A stretch of DNA of 64,000 bases, from contig NZ_BCXE01000013.1 of the NCBI RefSeq assembly GCF_001894945.1, positions 1 to 64,000 of the forward strand. The letters are read 5' to 3'. Source of the stretch: Rhodococcus ruber NBRC 15591. Its GTDB lineage: Bacteria; Actinomycetota; Actinomycetes; Mycobacteriales; Mycobacteriaceae. Both the position numbers and the translations under genes were made by a program. This document shows, one piece after another, positions 8,814 through 19,025 of this stretch (its first letter is position 1; the number at the start of each line of letters is the position of its first letter). The notes under the pieces were generated by a model. That model searched no databases. It was not told the origin of the DNA and was given only the letters and a program-made list of their open reading frames with translations.

Positions 8814-11800
8814 GTGGCTGACTCGTTCGTTCATCTGCACAACCACACCGAGTATTCGATGCTCGACGGAGCCGCGAAGGTCGGTCCCCTGTTCAAGGAG
8901 GCCGAGCGGCTGGGGATGACGGCGGTCGGGATGACCGACCACGGGAACATGTACGGCGCCAGCGAGTTCTACAACGTCGCCGAGAAGCAGGGCATCAAGC
9001 CGATCATCGGCATCGAGGCCTACATCGCGCCCGAGTCGCGGTTCAGCACCAAGCGCGTGCAGTGGGGCGACCCGAGCCAGAAATCCGACGACGTCTCCGG
9101 CTCGGGCTCGTACACGCACATGACGATGGTCGCCGAGAACGCCACCGGGCTGCGCAACCTGTTCAAGCTGTCGTCGCTCGCGTCGATCGAGGGGCAGCTC
9201 GGCAAGTGGGCCCGCATGGACGAGGATCTCATCGCCCACCACGCCGAGGGCATCATCGCCACCACCGGTTGCCCGTCCGGGGAGATCCAGACCAGGCTGC
9301 GTCTGGGCCACGAGCGCGAAGCGCTCGAGGCGGCCGCGAAGTGGCAGGAGATCTGGGGCAAGGACAACTTCTTCCTCGAACTCATGGACCACGGCCTGTC
9401 CATCGAGCGTCGGGTCCGTGAGGGCCTGCTCGACATCGGCCGCAAGCTCGACATCCCGCCGCTGGCGACCAACGACTGCCACTACGTCACCAAGGACGCC
9501 GCCGAGAACCACGAGGCGCTGCTGTGCATCCAGACCGGCAAGACGCTCTCGGATCCGACCCGCTTCAAGTTCGACGGTGACGGCTACTACCTGAAGTCCG
9601 CCGCGGAGATGCGGGCGCTGTGGGACGACGAGGTGCCGGGCGCGTGCGACAACACGCTCCTGATCGCCGAGCGGGTCCAGCCCTACAAGGAGGTGTGGAC
9701 CCACCGGGACCGGATGCCGATCTTCCCCGTCCCCGAGGGGCACACGCAGGCGACGTGGCTGCGCGAGGAGGTTCTGCGCGGGCTCGACCGGCGATTCCCG
9801 GACGGCGTGCCGCAGGAGTACCTCACCCGCGCCGAGTACGAGATCGGCGTCATCAACGAGATGGGCTTCCCCGCCTACTTCCTCGTCGTCGGTGACCTGA
9901 TCAGCCACGCTCGCGAGGTCGGCATCCGCGTCGGCCCCGGCCGCGGTTCGGCCGCGGGCTCCCTCGTCGCCTACGCGATGGGCATCACGAACATCGACCC
10001 GATCCCGCACGGTCTGCTGTTCGAGCGGTTCCTCAACCCCGAGCGCGTGTCCATGCCCGACATCGACATCGACTTCGACGATCGCCGCCGCGGTGAGATG
10101 GTGCGCTACGCCACCGACCGGTGGGGGGCCGACCGCGTGGCCCAGGTGATCACCTTCGGCACCATCAAGACCAAGGCCGCGATCAAGGATTCGGCCCGCG
10201 TGCAGTTCGGCCAGCCCGGATTCGCCATCGCCGATCAGATCACCAAGGCGCTGCCGCCGCCGATCATGGCCAAGGACATCCCGGTCTCGGGCATCACCGA
10301 TCCGAACCACGAGCGGTACAAGGAGGCCGCCGAGGTCCGGGCGCTGATCGAATCCAACCCGGACGTGAAGAAGATCTACGACACCGCGCTCGGCCTCGAG
10401 GGCCTGATCCGCAACGCGGGCGTCCACGCGTGCGCGGTGATCATGTCCTCCGAACCGCTGATGGATGCGATCCCGCTGTGGAAGCGGGCGCAGGACGGCG
10501 CGATCATCACCGGTTGGGACTACCCGTCGTGCGAGGCCATCGGCCTGCTGAAGATGGACTTCCTCGGTCTGCGCAACCTCACCGTCATCGGCGACGCGAT
10601 CGAGAACATCAAGAACAACCGCGGCATCGACCTCGACCTCGACACGCTGCCGCTCGAGGATCCGCCCACGTACGAACTACTGGCCCGCGGCGACACCCTC
10701 GGCGTGTTCCAGCTCGACGGCAGCGCGATGCGGGATCTGCTGCGCCGAATGCAGCCGACCGGGTTCGAGGACATCGTCGCCGTGCTCGCGCTGTACCGGC
10801 CCGGACCGATGGGCATGAACGCCCACAACGACTACGCCGACCGCAAGAACGGCCGGCAAGAGGTCAAGCCGATCCACCCCGAGCTCGAGGAACCGCTGAA
10901 GGACATCCTCGCCGACACCTACGGTCTGATCGTCTACCAGGAGCAGATCATGCAGATCGCTCAGAAGGTGGCCGGTTACTCGCTCGGACGAGCCGACATC
11001 CTGCGCCGCGCGATGGGCAAGAAGAAGGCCGAGGTCCTCGCCGCCGAGTTCGAGGGCTTCGAGGAGGGCATGCTCGCCAACGGTTTCTCCAAGCCGGCGA
11101 TCAAGGCCCTGTGGGACACGATCCTGCCCTTCGCCGGGTACGCGTTCAACAAGTCGCATGCCGCCGGGTACGGCCTGGTCTCCTTCTGGACGGCCTACCT
11201 CAAGGCCAACTACCCGGCCGAGTACATGGCGGGCCTGCTCACGTCGGTCGGCGACGACAAGGACAAGGCCGCGGTCTACCTGTCCGACTGCCGCAAGATG
11301 GGGATCACGGTGCTGCCGCCGGACGTCAACGAGTCGCGGGTGGACTTCGCGTCGGTGGGGGAGGACATCCGATTCGGCCTCGGCGCGGTCCGCAATGTCG
11401 GCTCCAACGTCGTCGCGTCCATCATCCGCGCGCGGGAGGAGAAGGGCCGGTTCACCGACTTCTCCGACTACCTCAACAAGATCGACGCTCTCGCGTGCTC
11501 GAAGAAGGTCACCGAGTCGCTGATCAAGGCCGGCGGCTTCGACTCGCTCGGCCATCCCCGCAAGGGCCTGATGCTCGTGCACGCCGACGCGATCGACGCG
11601 GTGATGGGCACCAAGAAGGCCGAGGCGATCGGGCAGTTCGACCTGTTCGGCGGCGCGGATGCCGACGAGTCGGTGACCTCGGTGTTCAACGTGAAGATCC
11701 CCGAGGAGGAATGGGATACCAAGCACAAGCTCGCCCTCGAACGGGAGATGCTGGGACTGTACGTGTCCGGGCATCCGCTCAACGGCGTCGAGCACGTCCT

Positions 11801-12350
11801 CGCCCAGCAGGCCGACACCGCGATCCCGACCATCCTCGAAGGCGCGATCAAGGACGGCGCCCAGGTCACCGTGGGCGGCATCCTGGCCTCGGTGAACCGC
11901 CGCATCAACAAGAACGGCCTGACATGGGCGTCGGCTCAGCTCGAGGACCTCGCCGGCGGGATCGAGGTGCTGTTCTTCCCGCAGTCCTACTCCGTGTACG
12001 GCATGGACGTCGTCGAGGACTCCGTGGTGCTGGTCAAGGCCCGGGTGTCGGTCCGCGACGACCGGATCTCGTTGATCGCCAACGATCTTGCCGTGCCCGA
12101 CCTGTCTCAGGTGGGGGTGGCCAAGCCGCTGTCGGTGTCGATGCCCACCCGGTTGTGCACCCCTGACAAGGTGGGTGCGCTCAAGAGCGTGCTCACCCGC
12201 CACCCGGGTACCTCGGATGTGCACGTGCGGTTGATCTCCGGCAGCAAGGTGACCGTGCTGAAGGTGGACGACAGCCTGCGGGTGGAGCCCTCGTCTGCGC
12301 TGATGGGGGATCTCAAAGCCCTGCTCGGGCCGGCCTGCCTGGCGACGTGA
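8814..12350 (+). CDS. dnaE: DNA polymerase III alpha subunit
   Basis: Replicative polymerase catalytic subunit, 1178 residues, close to the mycobacterial DnaE1 length (1184). It begins with the PHP domain ([22 protein letters not shown]), continues with the polymerase core whose catalytic aspartates sit in PDIDIDFDD (D416, D418, D420), a helix-hairpin-helix region and a C-terminal OB fold ([18 protein letters not shown]). GTG at 8814 is chosen because GGGAGAGG lies about 5 bases upstream; ATG 8784 is an in-frame alternative. This is dnaE1 rather than the mutasome dnaE2, judged by the intact PHP domain and neighbours. Confidence 0.96.
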   Translation: MADSFVHLHNHTEYSMLDGAAKVGPLFKEAERLGMTAVGMTDHGNMYGASEFYNVAEKQGIKPIIGIEAYIAPESRFSTKRVQWGDPSQKSDDVSGSGSYTHMTMVAENATGLRNLFKLSSLASIEGQLGKWARMDEDLIAHHAEGIIATTGCPSGEIQTRLRLGHEREALEAAAKWQEIWGKDNFFLELMDHGLSIERRVREGLLDIGRKLDIPPLATNDCHYVTKDAAENHEALLCIQTGKTLSDPTRFKFDGDGYYLKSAAEMRALWDDEVPGACDNTLLIAERVQPYKEVWTHRDRMPIFPVPEGHTQATWLREEVLRGLDRRFPDGVPQEYLTRAEYEIGVINEMGFPAYFLVVGDLISHAREVGIRVGPGRGSAAGSLVAYAMGITNIDPIPHGLLFERFLNPERVSMPDIDIDFDDRRRGEMVRYATDRWGADRVAQVITFGTIKTKAAIKDSARVQFGQPGFAIADQITKALPPPIMAKDIPVSGITDPNHERYKEAAEVRALIESNPDVKKIYDTALGLEGLIRNAGVHACAVIMSSEPLMDAIPLWKRAQDGAIITGWDYPSCEAIGLLKMDFLGLRNLTVIGDAIENIKNNRGIDLDLDTLPLEDPPTYELLARGDTLGVFQLDGSAMRDLLRRMQPTGFEDIVAVLALYRPGPMGMNAHNDYADRKNGRQEVKPIHPELEEPLKDILADTYGLIVYQEQIMQIAQKVAGYSLGRADILRRAMGKKKAEVLAAEFEGFEEGMLANGFSKPAIKALWDTILPFAGYAFNKSHAAGYGLVSFWTAYLKANYPAEYMAGLLTSVGDDKDKAAVYLSDCRKMGITVLPPDVNESRVDFASVGEDIRFGLGAVRNVGSNVVASIIRAREEKGRFTDFSDYLNKIDALACSKKVTESLIKAGGFDSLGHPRKGLMLVHADAIDAVMGTKKAEAIGQFDLFGGADADESVTSVFNVKIPEEEWDTKHKLALEREMLGLYVSGHPLNGVEHVLAQQADTAIPTILEGAIKDGAQVTVGGILASVNRRINKNGLTWASAQLEDLAGGIEVLFFPQSYSVYGMDVVEDSVVLVKARVSVRDDRISLIANDLAVPDLSQVGVAKPLSVSMPTRLCTPDKVGALKSVLTRHPGTSDVHVRLISGSKVTVLKVDDSLRVEPSSALMGDLKALLGPACLAT

Positions 12351-12372
12351 CCGGCTCCCGGGACGGGGGCGG

Positions 12373-12597
12373 TCAGGGCTCGCGGCGGTAGTGCAGCAGG
12401 CGGGCCCACCACACGACGGTGGCGGTGCCAGCGGCGGCGAGCACGGCGGTCTGCGCGTCCGCGGTGATCGCGAACAGCGCCAGCAGCACCAGGACGGCCG
12501 CGACGAGCGCCTCGAGCTTGTACAGCGGCCATGCGGTTCCGGCCACGTCGACGGACGCGGGCCGGCGGCGGACGCGAGCGGGCGAATCCGTCGTCAT
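12373..12597 (-). CDS. small two-helix membrane protein
   Basis: 74 residues, ATG start. A polar, Arg-rich N-terminus (MTTDSPARVRRRPASV) is followed by two hydrophobic segments (about residues 30-45 and 49-65) and a positively charged tail LHYRREP. It converges on dnaE with 22 bases between the stops. Similar short actinobacterial membrane proteins are annotated only as hypothetical. No function is proposed. Confidence 0.6.
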   Translation of the reverse strand: MTTDSPARVRRRPASVDVAGTAWPLYKLEALVAAVLVLLALFAITADAQTAVLAAAGTATVVWWARLLHYRREP

Positions 12598-12756
12598 CTC
12601 GACCTCCGTGCGCCTCGGGGAATCCGTTCACCAGGCTACTCGCAGACTTGTGTTCGGGCCACCGAACTTTGCCGATCGCGGGGGTGATGTCGGACCCGGG
12701 CGGACGGATCCGCCCGGTGCGCTGCGGCGGAGTGCGCGCCGGTGTTGACTGGAGCC

Positions 12757-13191
12757 ATGCCTCTCACCGGAGAATACGAACCGAGTCCGTCCCAGTGGGC
12801 CGCCGATCAGGTGGCGCTGTACGAGGGTTCCGGCGGCACCGAGGGCACGACCCTCAACGGCCGGCCGGTGGTCGTGCTGACCAGCCGCGGAGCGAAGAGC
12901 GGCAAGCTCCGGAAGACCCCGCTGATGCGGGTCGAGCACGACGGGGCGTACGCGGTGGTCGCCTCGCTCGGTGGTGCCCCGACGCATCCGGTCTGGTACT
13001 TCAACGTCCGGGCGGATCCGCACGTCGAACTGCGTGACGGGCCGACGGTCCGGGACATGACCGCCCGCGAGGTCCACGGCAGGGAGAAGGACCTGTGGTG
13101 GCGGCGTGCGGTCGAGGCGTTCCCCGACTACGCCGAGTACCAGAAGAAGACGGATCGGGAGATCCCGGTCTTCGTCCTCGAGCCCCGGTAG
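12757..13191 (+). CDS. F420-dependent nitroreductase-family (DDN-like) protein
   Basis: 144 residues of the split-barrel deazaflavin (F420)-dependent quinone/nitroreductase family, the family of M. tuberculosis Ddn. Family features are [58 protein letters not shown] and the closing [11 protein letters not shown]. The ATG at 12757 has GGAG just upstream; GTG 12742 would add five residues. It sits directly before ilvA, as Rv1558 does before Rv1559. A role in quinone or xenobiotic reduction is inferred from the family only. Confidence 0.87.
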   Translation: MPLTGEYEPSPSQWAADQVALYEGSGGTEGTTLNGRPVVVLTSRGAKSGKLRKTPLMRVEHDGAYAVVASLGGAPTHPVWYFNVRADPHVELRDGPTVRDMTAREVHGREKDLWWRRAVEAFPDYAEYQKKTDREIPVFVLEPR

Positions 13192-13276
13192 CGCGCGGGG
13201 TCCGGCGGCCGCGGCAGCGGACGCAGTGGCGAAACCCGCATTGGGGGTTCCGGGTCGGTAGTGGCAGCATGGGTAG

Positions 13277-14629
13277 GTGACCACTACTTCGCGAACCGCT
13301 GATCCGATGCACCTGCCCGCCCTGAGCGTGGCCGACATCGAGGCCGCGGCGGAGCGAATTTCCGCGGTCGTCGCCCCCACACCGCTCGAGTACAGCGAGC
13401 GGCTCTCCGTCCTCACCGGGGCGAACGTCTATCTCAAGCGCGAGGATCTCACCCGCGTGCGCTCGTACAAGCTGCGCGGCGCCTACAACGTCATGGCGCA
13501 GCTCTCCCCGGCGGAACGCGAGGCGGGTGTGGTGACGGCCAGTGCCGGCAATCACGCACAGGGCGTGGCCTACTCGTGCCGGGCGATGGGGGTCCGGGGC
13601 CGGATCTACGTGCCCACCCGGACCCCTAAGCAGAAGCGGGACCGGATCCGCGCGCACGGCGGGGCGTTCGTCGAACTCATCCCGACGGGTGACACCTTCG
13701 ACGCGGCCGCCGCGGCGGCCGCGGAGGACGTCGCGCGGACCGGCGCGACGATGGTCGCGCCGTTCGACGACGCCCGCACCGCGGCGGGTCAGGGCACCAT
13801 CGCCCGGGAGATGCTCGATCAGCTGCCGGCGGCGCCGGACCTGGTGCTGGTTCCGGTCGGCGGCGGTGGCTGCCTGGCCGGCATCGCGGCGTACCTGCAC
13901 GAGAAGTCGCCGCACACCTCGATCGTCGGGGTGGAACCGGCCGGGGCGGCGTCGATGACCGCTGCCCTCGTCGCGGGCGGGCCGGTGACCCTGCCGGAAG
14001 TGGATCCGTTCGTCGACGGAGCCGCCGTGAAACGGGTCGGCGACGTGCCGTACGCGGTCGTCTCCCGGCTCGGCCCCGAGATCGTCTCCCACGCGAACCT
14101 GCCGCTGGTCGCGGCGCTGCGCAACGACGGCCTGGGCACCGGGCCGTTCGGGATGACCCAGGTCGACGAGGGCGCCGTGTGCACGGCGATGCTCGACCTG
14201 TATCAGAACGAGGGCATCATCGCCGAGCCGGCGGGGGCGCTGTCCGTCGCCGCGCTCGAGGGGCTGACCGTCGCGCCGGGTGCGACGGTGGTGTGCCTGA
14301 TCTCGGGGGGCAACAACGACGTCTCCCGCTACGGGGAGGTCATCGAGCGTTCTCTGGTGCACCGCGGTCTCAAGCACTACTTCCTGGTGGACTTCCCCCA
14401 GGAGCCCGGGGCGCTGCGACGGTTCCTCGACGAGGTGCTCGGTCCCGACGACGACATCACCCTGTTCGAGTACGTCAAGCGCAACAACCGGGAGTTCGGT
14501 GCGGCGCTGGTCGGCATCGAACTCGGCACGGCCGACGGTCTGGCGTCACTGCTGGCGCGGATGGACCTCTCGCCGATCGAGGCGCAGCGGCTCGAGCCGG
14601 GCTCGCCGGCCTACCGCTATCTCACCTGA
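13277..14629 (+). CDS. ilvA: threonine ammonia-lyase (threonine dehydratase)
   Basis: PLP enzyme converting threonine to 2-oxobutanoate, the first step of isoleucine synthesis. 450 residues: the catalytic domain carries the Schiff-base lysine K65 in RSYKLRGAYN, the substrate loop SAGNHAQGVA and the glycine-rich phosphate cup VPVGGGGCLAG. A C-terminal ACT-like regulatory domain (about residues 360-450, HYFLVDFPQEPGALRRFLDEVL) suggests feedback control by isoleucine/valine; it is the single-ACT form typical of actinobacteria. GTG start. A strong hairpin follows the stop. Confidence 0.94.
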   Translation: MTTTSRTADPMHLPALSVADIEAAAERISAVVAPTPLEYSERLSVLTGANVYLKREDLTRVRSYKLRGAYNVMAQLSPAEREAGVVTASAGNHAQGVAYSCRAMGVRGRIYVPTRTPKQKRDRIRAHGGAFVELIPTGDTFDAAAAAAAEDVARTGATMVAPFDDARTAAGQGTIAREMLDQLPAAPDLVLVPVGGGGCLAGIAAYLHEKSPHTSIVGVEPAGAASMTAALVAGGPVTLPEVDPFVDGAAVKRVGDVPYAVVSRLGPEIVSHANLPLVAALRNDGLGTGPFGMTQVDEGAVCTAMLDLYQNEGIIAEPAGALSVAALEGLTVAPGATVVCLISGGNNDVSRYGEVIERSLVHRGLKHYFLVDFPQEPGALRRFLDEVLGPDDDITLFEYVKRNNREFGAALVGIELGTADGLASLLARMDLSPIEAQRLEPGSPAYRYLT

Positions 14630-14643
14630 GCCGGACGGGATCC

Positions 14644-14669
14644 CGGCGGGGGAGCGCCGTCCCCCGCCG
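14644..14669. terminator. bidirectional terminator hairpin
   Basis: Perfect 9-bp G+C stem (arms 14644-14652 and 14661-14669, loop of eight bases) between the convergent ilvA and the small exported-protein gene. Confidence 0.65.
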
Positions 14670-14686
14670 CGGTCCGCGGCGGCCGC

Positions 14687-14950
14687 TCAGCGCCAGGGGG
14701 CGCAGACCAGCCAGGGGCCGAACCACCAGCACGGGGCCGGCGGACCCCACCGGTTCCGTTCCCAGCCGCGATCGTGGTCCCGGCGGTCGCGGTGGTCGCG
14801 GCGATCCCAGTCGTTGCGGTGATCGGTCTGCTCCCAAGTGATCCCGATCGGCGCCGGGGCGTCGGCGGGTGCCGCGGCCGCGACTCCGGCCGGGGCGAGA
14901 GTGAGGGTGGCGGCGAGGAGTGCGCCGACGGTGGCAGTCCGGAGTTTCAT
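14687..14950 (-). CDS. small secreted Asp/Arg/His-rich protein
   Basis: 87 residues. A classical signal peptide (MKLRTATVGALLAATLTLAPAGVAAAAPA, cleavage expected after AAA) is followed by a hydrophilic stretch of repeated D, R and H (HRNDWDRRDHRDRRDHDRG) and a Trp/Pro/Cys-rich end (PAPCWWFGPWLVCAPWR) in which two cysteines may form a disulfide. I do not recognise the family; similar small exported proteins are frequent in Rhodococcus and Nocardia. Confidence 0.6.
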   Translation of the reverse strand: MKLRTATVGALLAATLTLAPAGVAAAAPADAPAPIGITWEQTDHRNDWDRRDHRDRRDHDRGWERNRWGPPAPCWWFGPWLVCAPWR

Positions 14951-15030
14951 GGAAATACACCCCGAGAAGCGTGTGCGTGCAGGAAGATTCCCCGACTACT
15001 CTTGACCGTACTCGGGACGGTCGGCGACAA

Positions 15031-15567
15031 TCAAGGGTTCTTCGTCCCCAGGAGCCGGGCGACGACGCGCCTGTGCAGTTCCGGGTCGGGCTTGGGCAGG
15101 CCGAGCATCGCGCCCAGGTAGATGCCGTCGCCGACGAGGCGCACGATCTCGGCGGTGACCGGGTCGTCGATCTCCGCGCGCAGCCCCTCGTCCCACGACC
15201 GCAGCACCTCGACGACCGCCCGGTGCACGTCGTCGTGCCGGCCGTCGGCGCTGCGCAGGGCGGCCACCGTGGACCGGAACAGGTCCATCTCCGCCGAGTC
15301 GCCGGTCTCGTCCGGGTCGGCGAGGTACCACTCCGCGACCGGGGTGCCGCCCGCGACGGCGTCGGCGAGTCGGGCGTCGCCGCGTTCGCCGAGGCGCCGC
15401 ACCATGGCGGCGAGCATCGCCTCCTTGGTCGGGAAGTGGTACAGCAGACCGCCTTTCGATACCCCTGCGGCGGCCGCGACGCCCTCGAGCGTCACCTGGG
15501 CGACCCCCACGTCGACGAGGGTGCGTTCGAGGGCGTCGAGGATCCGGTCGCGTGTGTCGGAGGCCAT
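15031..15567 (-). CDS. TetR family repressor of the adjacent MFS pump
   Basis: 178 residues. The N-terminal helix-turn-helix is clear (RILDALERTLVDVGVAQVTLEGVAAAAGVSKGGLLYHFPTKEAML), followed by a helical ligand domain. It is divergent from the efflux pump gene, and the gap between them contains two copies of a 16-bp palindrome that are good operators for autoregulation and pump control. The arrangement resembles LfrR-LfrA of mycobacteria; the inducing ligand cannot be deduced. Confidence 0.88.
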   Translation of the reverse strand: MASDTRDRILDALERTLVDVGVAQVTLEGVAAAAGVSKGGLLYHFPTKEAMLAAMVRRLGERGDARLADAVAGGTPVAEWYLADPDETGDSAEMDLFRSTVAALRSADGRHDDVHRAVVEVLRSWDEGLRAEIDDPVTAEIVRLVGDGIYLGAMLGLPKPDPELHRRVVARLLGTKNP

Positions 15568-15592
15568 GGCCCGATCCTACCGTCCGTTTCTG

Positions 15593-15608
15593 TACCGTCC
15601 GGACGGTA
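15593..15608. promoter_or_regulatory. TetR operator, perfect palindrome
   Basis: TACCGTCCGGACGGTA is a perfect 16-bp palindrome between the divergent TetR and MFS genes. A half site TACCGTCCG lies at 15578-15586, closer to the repressor start. Binding by the adjacent TetR protein is inferred. Confidence 0.75.
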
Positions 15609-15627
15609 GGTGCTACCGTACTTTGTG

Positions 15628-15643
15628 TACCGGCTGGACGGTT
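15628..15643. promoter_or_regulatory. second TetR operator copy
   Basis: TACCGGCTGGACGGTT matches the upstream palindrome at 13 of 16 positions and ends 19 bases before the MFS start, where bound repressor would block transcription or initiation. Confidence 0.65.
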
Positions 15644-15662
15644 CAGTGTGGAGGGACGAAGG

Positions 15663-17186
15663 ATGACGAACACCGGGCAGATGCCGCCGGTCCACCCGGC
15701 GGACGCGGGAACCGGGCATGCGCAGGCCGGCGTGCGCACCTGGGCGGGCCTGGTGGTGCTCGCGGGTGCCGTGCTGCTGATCGCGGTCGATGCAACCGTT
15801 CTCGACCTCGCCCTGCCCTTCCTCAGCGCCGATCTGGCCCCGAGTGGGGTCCAGCTGCTGTGGATCATCGACGTGTATTCGTTCGCCGTGGCCGGTCTGC
15901 TGGTGACGATGGGCGTGCTCGGCGACCGCGTCGGCCGACGCCGGCTCCTGCTGATCGGTGCCGTCGGCTTCGCCGCGGCGTCGGTGCTCGCGGCGTGGGC
16001 GCCGAGTCCCGAGCTGCTGATCGTGGCGCGGGCACTACAGGGTGTCTCGGGCGCCACCCTTATGCCCGCCACCCTGGGACTCATCCGGCACATGTTCACC
16101 GATCCGCGGGAGCGGACCGTCGCCATCGGCGTGTGGGGCGCGATGGCCGGCGGCGGGGCCGCCGCCGGCCCGCTCGTCGGCGGCTGGCTGCTCGAGCACT
16201 TCTGGTGGGGGTCGGTGTTCCTGATCAACCTTCCGATCATGGCGGTCCTCGTGGTCGCCGCGCCGTTCCTCGTCCCGGAATCGCGGGATCCGCACCCGGG
16301 CCGCTTCGACCTGCCGGGGGCCGCCCTGTCCCTGCTGGCCGTGGTACCGATCGTCTACGCGGTCAAGGAGACCGCGCTGCACGGCCCCCGCGTCGCGGCG
16401 CTGGTCGCGCTGGGGGGTGGTCTGACGGCCGCCGTCGCGTTCGTTCGTCGCCAGCGGAGCGCGGCGGATCCGCTGCTCGACCTCACGCTGTTCCGGCACC
16501 GCGAGTTCTCGGCCGCCGTCGCGACGAATCTGCTGTCGATCTTCGCCCTCGCCGGGGTGTTGTTCTTCGGTTCCCAGTACCTGCAGCTGGTCCTCGGAGT
16601 CGGACCGCTGGAGGCGGGTCTGCTGATGCTCCCCGGCACCGCGACCAGCGCCCTGTCCGCACTCGGCGCGGCCTGGCTCGTGCGGCGCCTGCCGGTGGGA
16701 ACCGTCCTGTCGGGTGCCCTGGCCGTCGCAGCCGTGGGCGCCGCCGTGCTGCTGGCGCTGGACACCGCGCACGGAGCCGGCGTGTTCGTCGCCGGTTTCG
16801 TCCTCATCGGCGTGGGCGTCGGCATCGCGCTGACCCTCACCACCGACCTGGTGGTCGGGGCCGCCCCGGCCGACCGGGCCGGCGCCGCGTCCGCGGTGTC
16901 GGAGACGGCCTACGAGCTCGGTGTCGCCCTCGGTGTCGCGGTCCTCGGCAGCGTCGTCACCGCCGTCTACCGGTCCCGGTTCGGCGTCCCGGGTGGGGAC
17001 CACGAGTTCGATACCCTCGGCGGCGCCGTCGCCGCGGCCGGCCGCCTGCCGGCGGCCGAGGCGGAGATCCTCCTCGAGTCGGCGCGCTCCGCCTTCGTCG
17101 CCGGCACCCACGGTGCCGCGGCCGCCACCGCGGCGATTCTGGCGGCCACTGCCGTGCTCACCCTGCGGATGCTGCGCCCGCGATGA
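15663..17186 (+). CDS. MFS drug:H+ antiporter, DHA2 (14-TMS) family
   Basis: 507-residue efflux permease with about fourteen hydrophobic segments. MFS signature motifs are visible: the motif A region GVLGDRVGRRRLLLIG and motif C-like glycines (AMAGGGAAAGPLVGGWLLEHFWWGSVFLINLP), typical of the SmvA/LfrA/QacA group that expels cationic drugs and dyes. The ATG start follows GAGGGACGAAGG. Regulation by the divergent TetR protein through the two upstream palindromes is likely. The real substrate is unknown. Confidence 0.88.
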   Translation: MTNTGQMPPVHPADAGTGHAQAGVRTWAGLVVLAGAVLLIAVDATVLDLALPFLSADLAPSGVQLLWIIDVYSFAVAGLLVTMGVLGDRVGRRRLLLIGAVGFAAASVLAAWAPSPELLIVARALQGVSGATLMPATLGLIRHMFTDPRERTVAIGVWGAMAGGGAAAGPLVGGWLLEHFWWGSVFLINLPIMAVLVVAAPFLVPESRDPHPGRFDLPGAALSLLAVVPIVYAVKETALHGPRVAALVALGGGLTAAVAFVRRQRSAADPLLDLTLFRHREFSAAVATNLLSIFALAGVLFFGSQYLQLVLGVGPLEAGLLMLPGTATSALSALGAAWLVRRLPVGTVLSGALAVAAVGAAVLLALDTAHGAGVFVAGFVLIGVGVGIALTLTTDLVVGAAPADRAGAASAVSETAYELGVALGVAVLGSVVTAVYRSRFGVPGGDHEFDTLGGAVAAAGRLPAAEAEILLESARSAFVAGTHGAAAATAAILAATAVLTLRMLRPR

Positions 17187-17190
17187 CCCG

Positions 17191-18936
17191 TCAGGTCCGA
17201 GGTGCAGCGGCGGCGTCGAGAACGACGAACGAATGCCCCGGGACGAGGGTCGCGGAGGCGGTCCGGTTGACCACCACCGGCTCCCACCACACGAGGGGAG
17301 CCCCGCCGAAGGGCACGGTGACCGGGTCGGGTCCGAGGTTGCACGCCACGCGCAGGCTGCCGCGGTGCAGCACGATCCAGCGCTCGTCCTCGTCGTAGTC
17401 GACGTGCAGGTGCTCGAGCCACGGATCGGTCAGCTCGGCGCGTTCGCGGCGCAACGCCAGGAGCTGCCGGTAGCAGTTGAGCACCCGTGCGTGGGCGGGT
17501 TCGGTCCGTTCGGCCCAGTTCAGCGTCGACCGCCGGAACGTCTCCGGATCCTGCGGGTCGGGGACGTCCTGGGCGTCCCATCCGTGCTCGGAGAACTCGC
17601 GCCGACGTCCTTCGGCGGTGGCCCGGGCCAGCTCGGGTTCCGGGTGGGAGGTGAAGTACTGGAACGGTGAGCTCGCGTCCCACTCCTCGCCCATGAACAG
17701 CATGGGGGTGAACGGGGAGGTCAGCACCAGCGCGGCCTTGACGGCGAGCTGACCGGGGTCGAGGTAGTGGCCGGGCCGGTCGCCGACCGCCCGGTTGCCG
17801 ACCTGGTCGTGGGTGCACGTGTAGGCCAGCAGGGAGCTCGCCGGGAGGCGCCCGGTGTCGAGCGGCCGCCCGTGGGTGCGCCCGCGGAAGCTCGAATAGG
17901 TGCCGGCGTGGAAGAACCCGTGCCGCAGGGTGCGGGCGAGGCAGTCGAGCGAACCGAAATCGCCGTAGTAGCCCTGCCGCTCCCCGGAGACGGCGGCGTG
18001 CACGGCGTGGTGGATGTCGTCGTCCCACTGCGCCTGCAGGCCGTAACCGCCGGCTGCGCGGGGCGAGATCATCTTCGGATCGTTCAGATCGCTCTCCGCG
18101 ATCAGGCTGAGCGGACGGCCCAGATGCGCCGACATCCGGTACGTCGCGACGGCCAGCTCCTCGAGCAGATGCACGGCGGTGTGGTCGACGAGAGCGTGCA
18201 CCGCGTCCAGGCGCAGCCCGTCGATGTGGAACTCCCGCATCCAGCGCAGGGCGTTGTCGAGGATGTAGCGGCGCACCTCGCCGGAGTCCGGACCGTCGAG
18301 GTTGACCGACGCACCCCAGGTGCCCTGCCCACCGGACAGGTACGGCCCGTAGCGGTCCAGGTAGTTGCCGGACGGTCCGAGATGGTTGTACACCACGTCC
18401 AGGATCACCCCGAGGCCGCGGGCGTGGGCGGCGTCGACGAAGCGCTGCAGGCCGTCCGGACCGCCGTAGGGCTCGTGCACCGCGTACCAGAGCACACCGT
18501 CGTAACCCCACCCGCGGGTGCCGTTGAAGGCGTTGACCGGCATGAGTTCGACCAGGTCGACACCGAGGTCGACGAGATCGTCGAGCCGGGCGACGGCCGC
18601 GTCGAAGGTGCCCTCCTCGGTGAAGGTGCCCACGTGCAACTCGTACACCACCCCGCCGGCGAGTTGCCGGCCGGTCCACGACGTGTCGGTCCAGGCGCGC
18701 TCGTCGAGCGTGTGCAGCTGGGACAGCCCGTGCACCCCGTCCGGTTGCCGCGGGGAGCGCGGGTCGGGCAGCACGGTCTCGTCCTCGTCGAGGAGGAAGC
18801 CGTAACGGGCACCGGGGGAGGCGTCGACCTCGGTGCGCCACCACCCCTGGTCCTCCCGGCGCATGGAGTGAACGGTGCCGTCGACGTGGAGCCGGACGGA
18901 TTGCGGGGTCGGAGCCCAGACCTCGAAGGTGTGCAC
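17191..18936 (-). CDS. treZ: malto-oligosyltrehalose trehalohydrolase
   Basis: Releases trehalose from maltooligosyl-trehalose made by TreY, in the TreX-TreY-TreZ route from glycogen to trehalose. 581 residues: an N-terminal beta domain (HTFEVWAPTPQSVRLHVDG), then a GH13 barrel with GVVYELHVGTFTEEGTF, VILDVVYNHLGPSGN, the nucleophile aspartate in IDGLRLDAVHAL and the acid glutamate in LIAESDLND. GTG 18936 is chosen because the beta domain begins there, although the frame stays open further upstream. Unlike the usual contiguous order, treY and glgX lie about 25.9 kb away. Confidence 0.94.
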   Translation of the reverse strand: MHTFEVWAPTPQSVRLHVDGTVHSMRREDQGWWRTEVDASPGARYGFLLDEDETVLPDPRSPRQPDGVHGLSQLHTLDERAWTDTSWTGRQLAGGVVYELHVGTFTEEGTFDAAVARLDDLVDLGVDLVELMPVNAFNGTRGWGYDGVLWYAVHEPYGGPDGLQRFVDAAHARGLGVILDVVYNHLGPSGNYLDRYGPYLSGGQGTWGASVNLDGPDSGEVRRYILDNALRWMREFHIDGLRLDAVHALVDHTAVHLLEELAVATYRMSAHLGRPLSLIAESDLNDPKMISPRAAGGYGLQAQWDDDIHHAVHAAVSGERQGYYGDFGSLDCLARTLRHGFFHAGTYSSFRGRTHGRPLDTGRLPASSLLAYTCTHDQVGNRAVGDRPGHYLDPGQLAVKAALVLTSPFTPMLFMGEEWDASSPFQYFTSHPEPELARATAEGRRREFSEHGWDAQDVPDPQDPETFRRSTLNWAERTEPAHARVLNCYRQLLALRRERAELTDPWLEHLHVDYDEDERWIVLHRGSLRVACNLGPDPVTVPFGGAPLVWWEPVVVNRTASATLVPGHSFVVLDAAAAPRT

Positions 18937-19025
18937 CCGATCAGCATGCCCGCTCGCCGCTGCCGCTGCAGACCTCCGGAATCGGCTGCAGTTCCGATGC
19001 AACCGATGCTGATAAGCTGAGTTCG

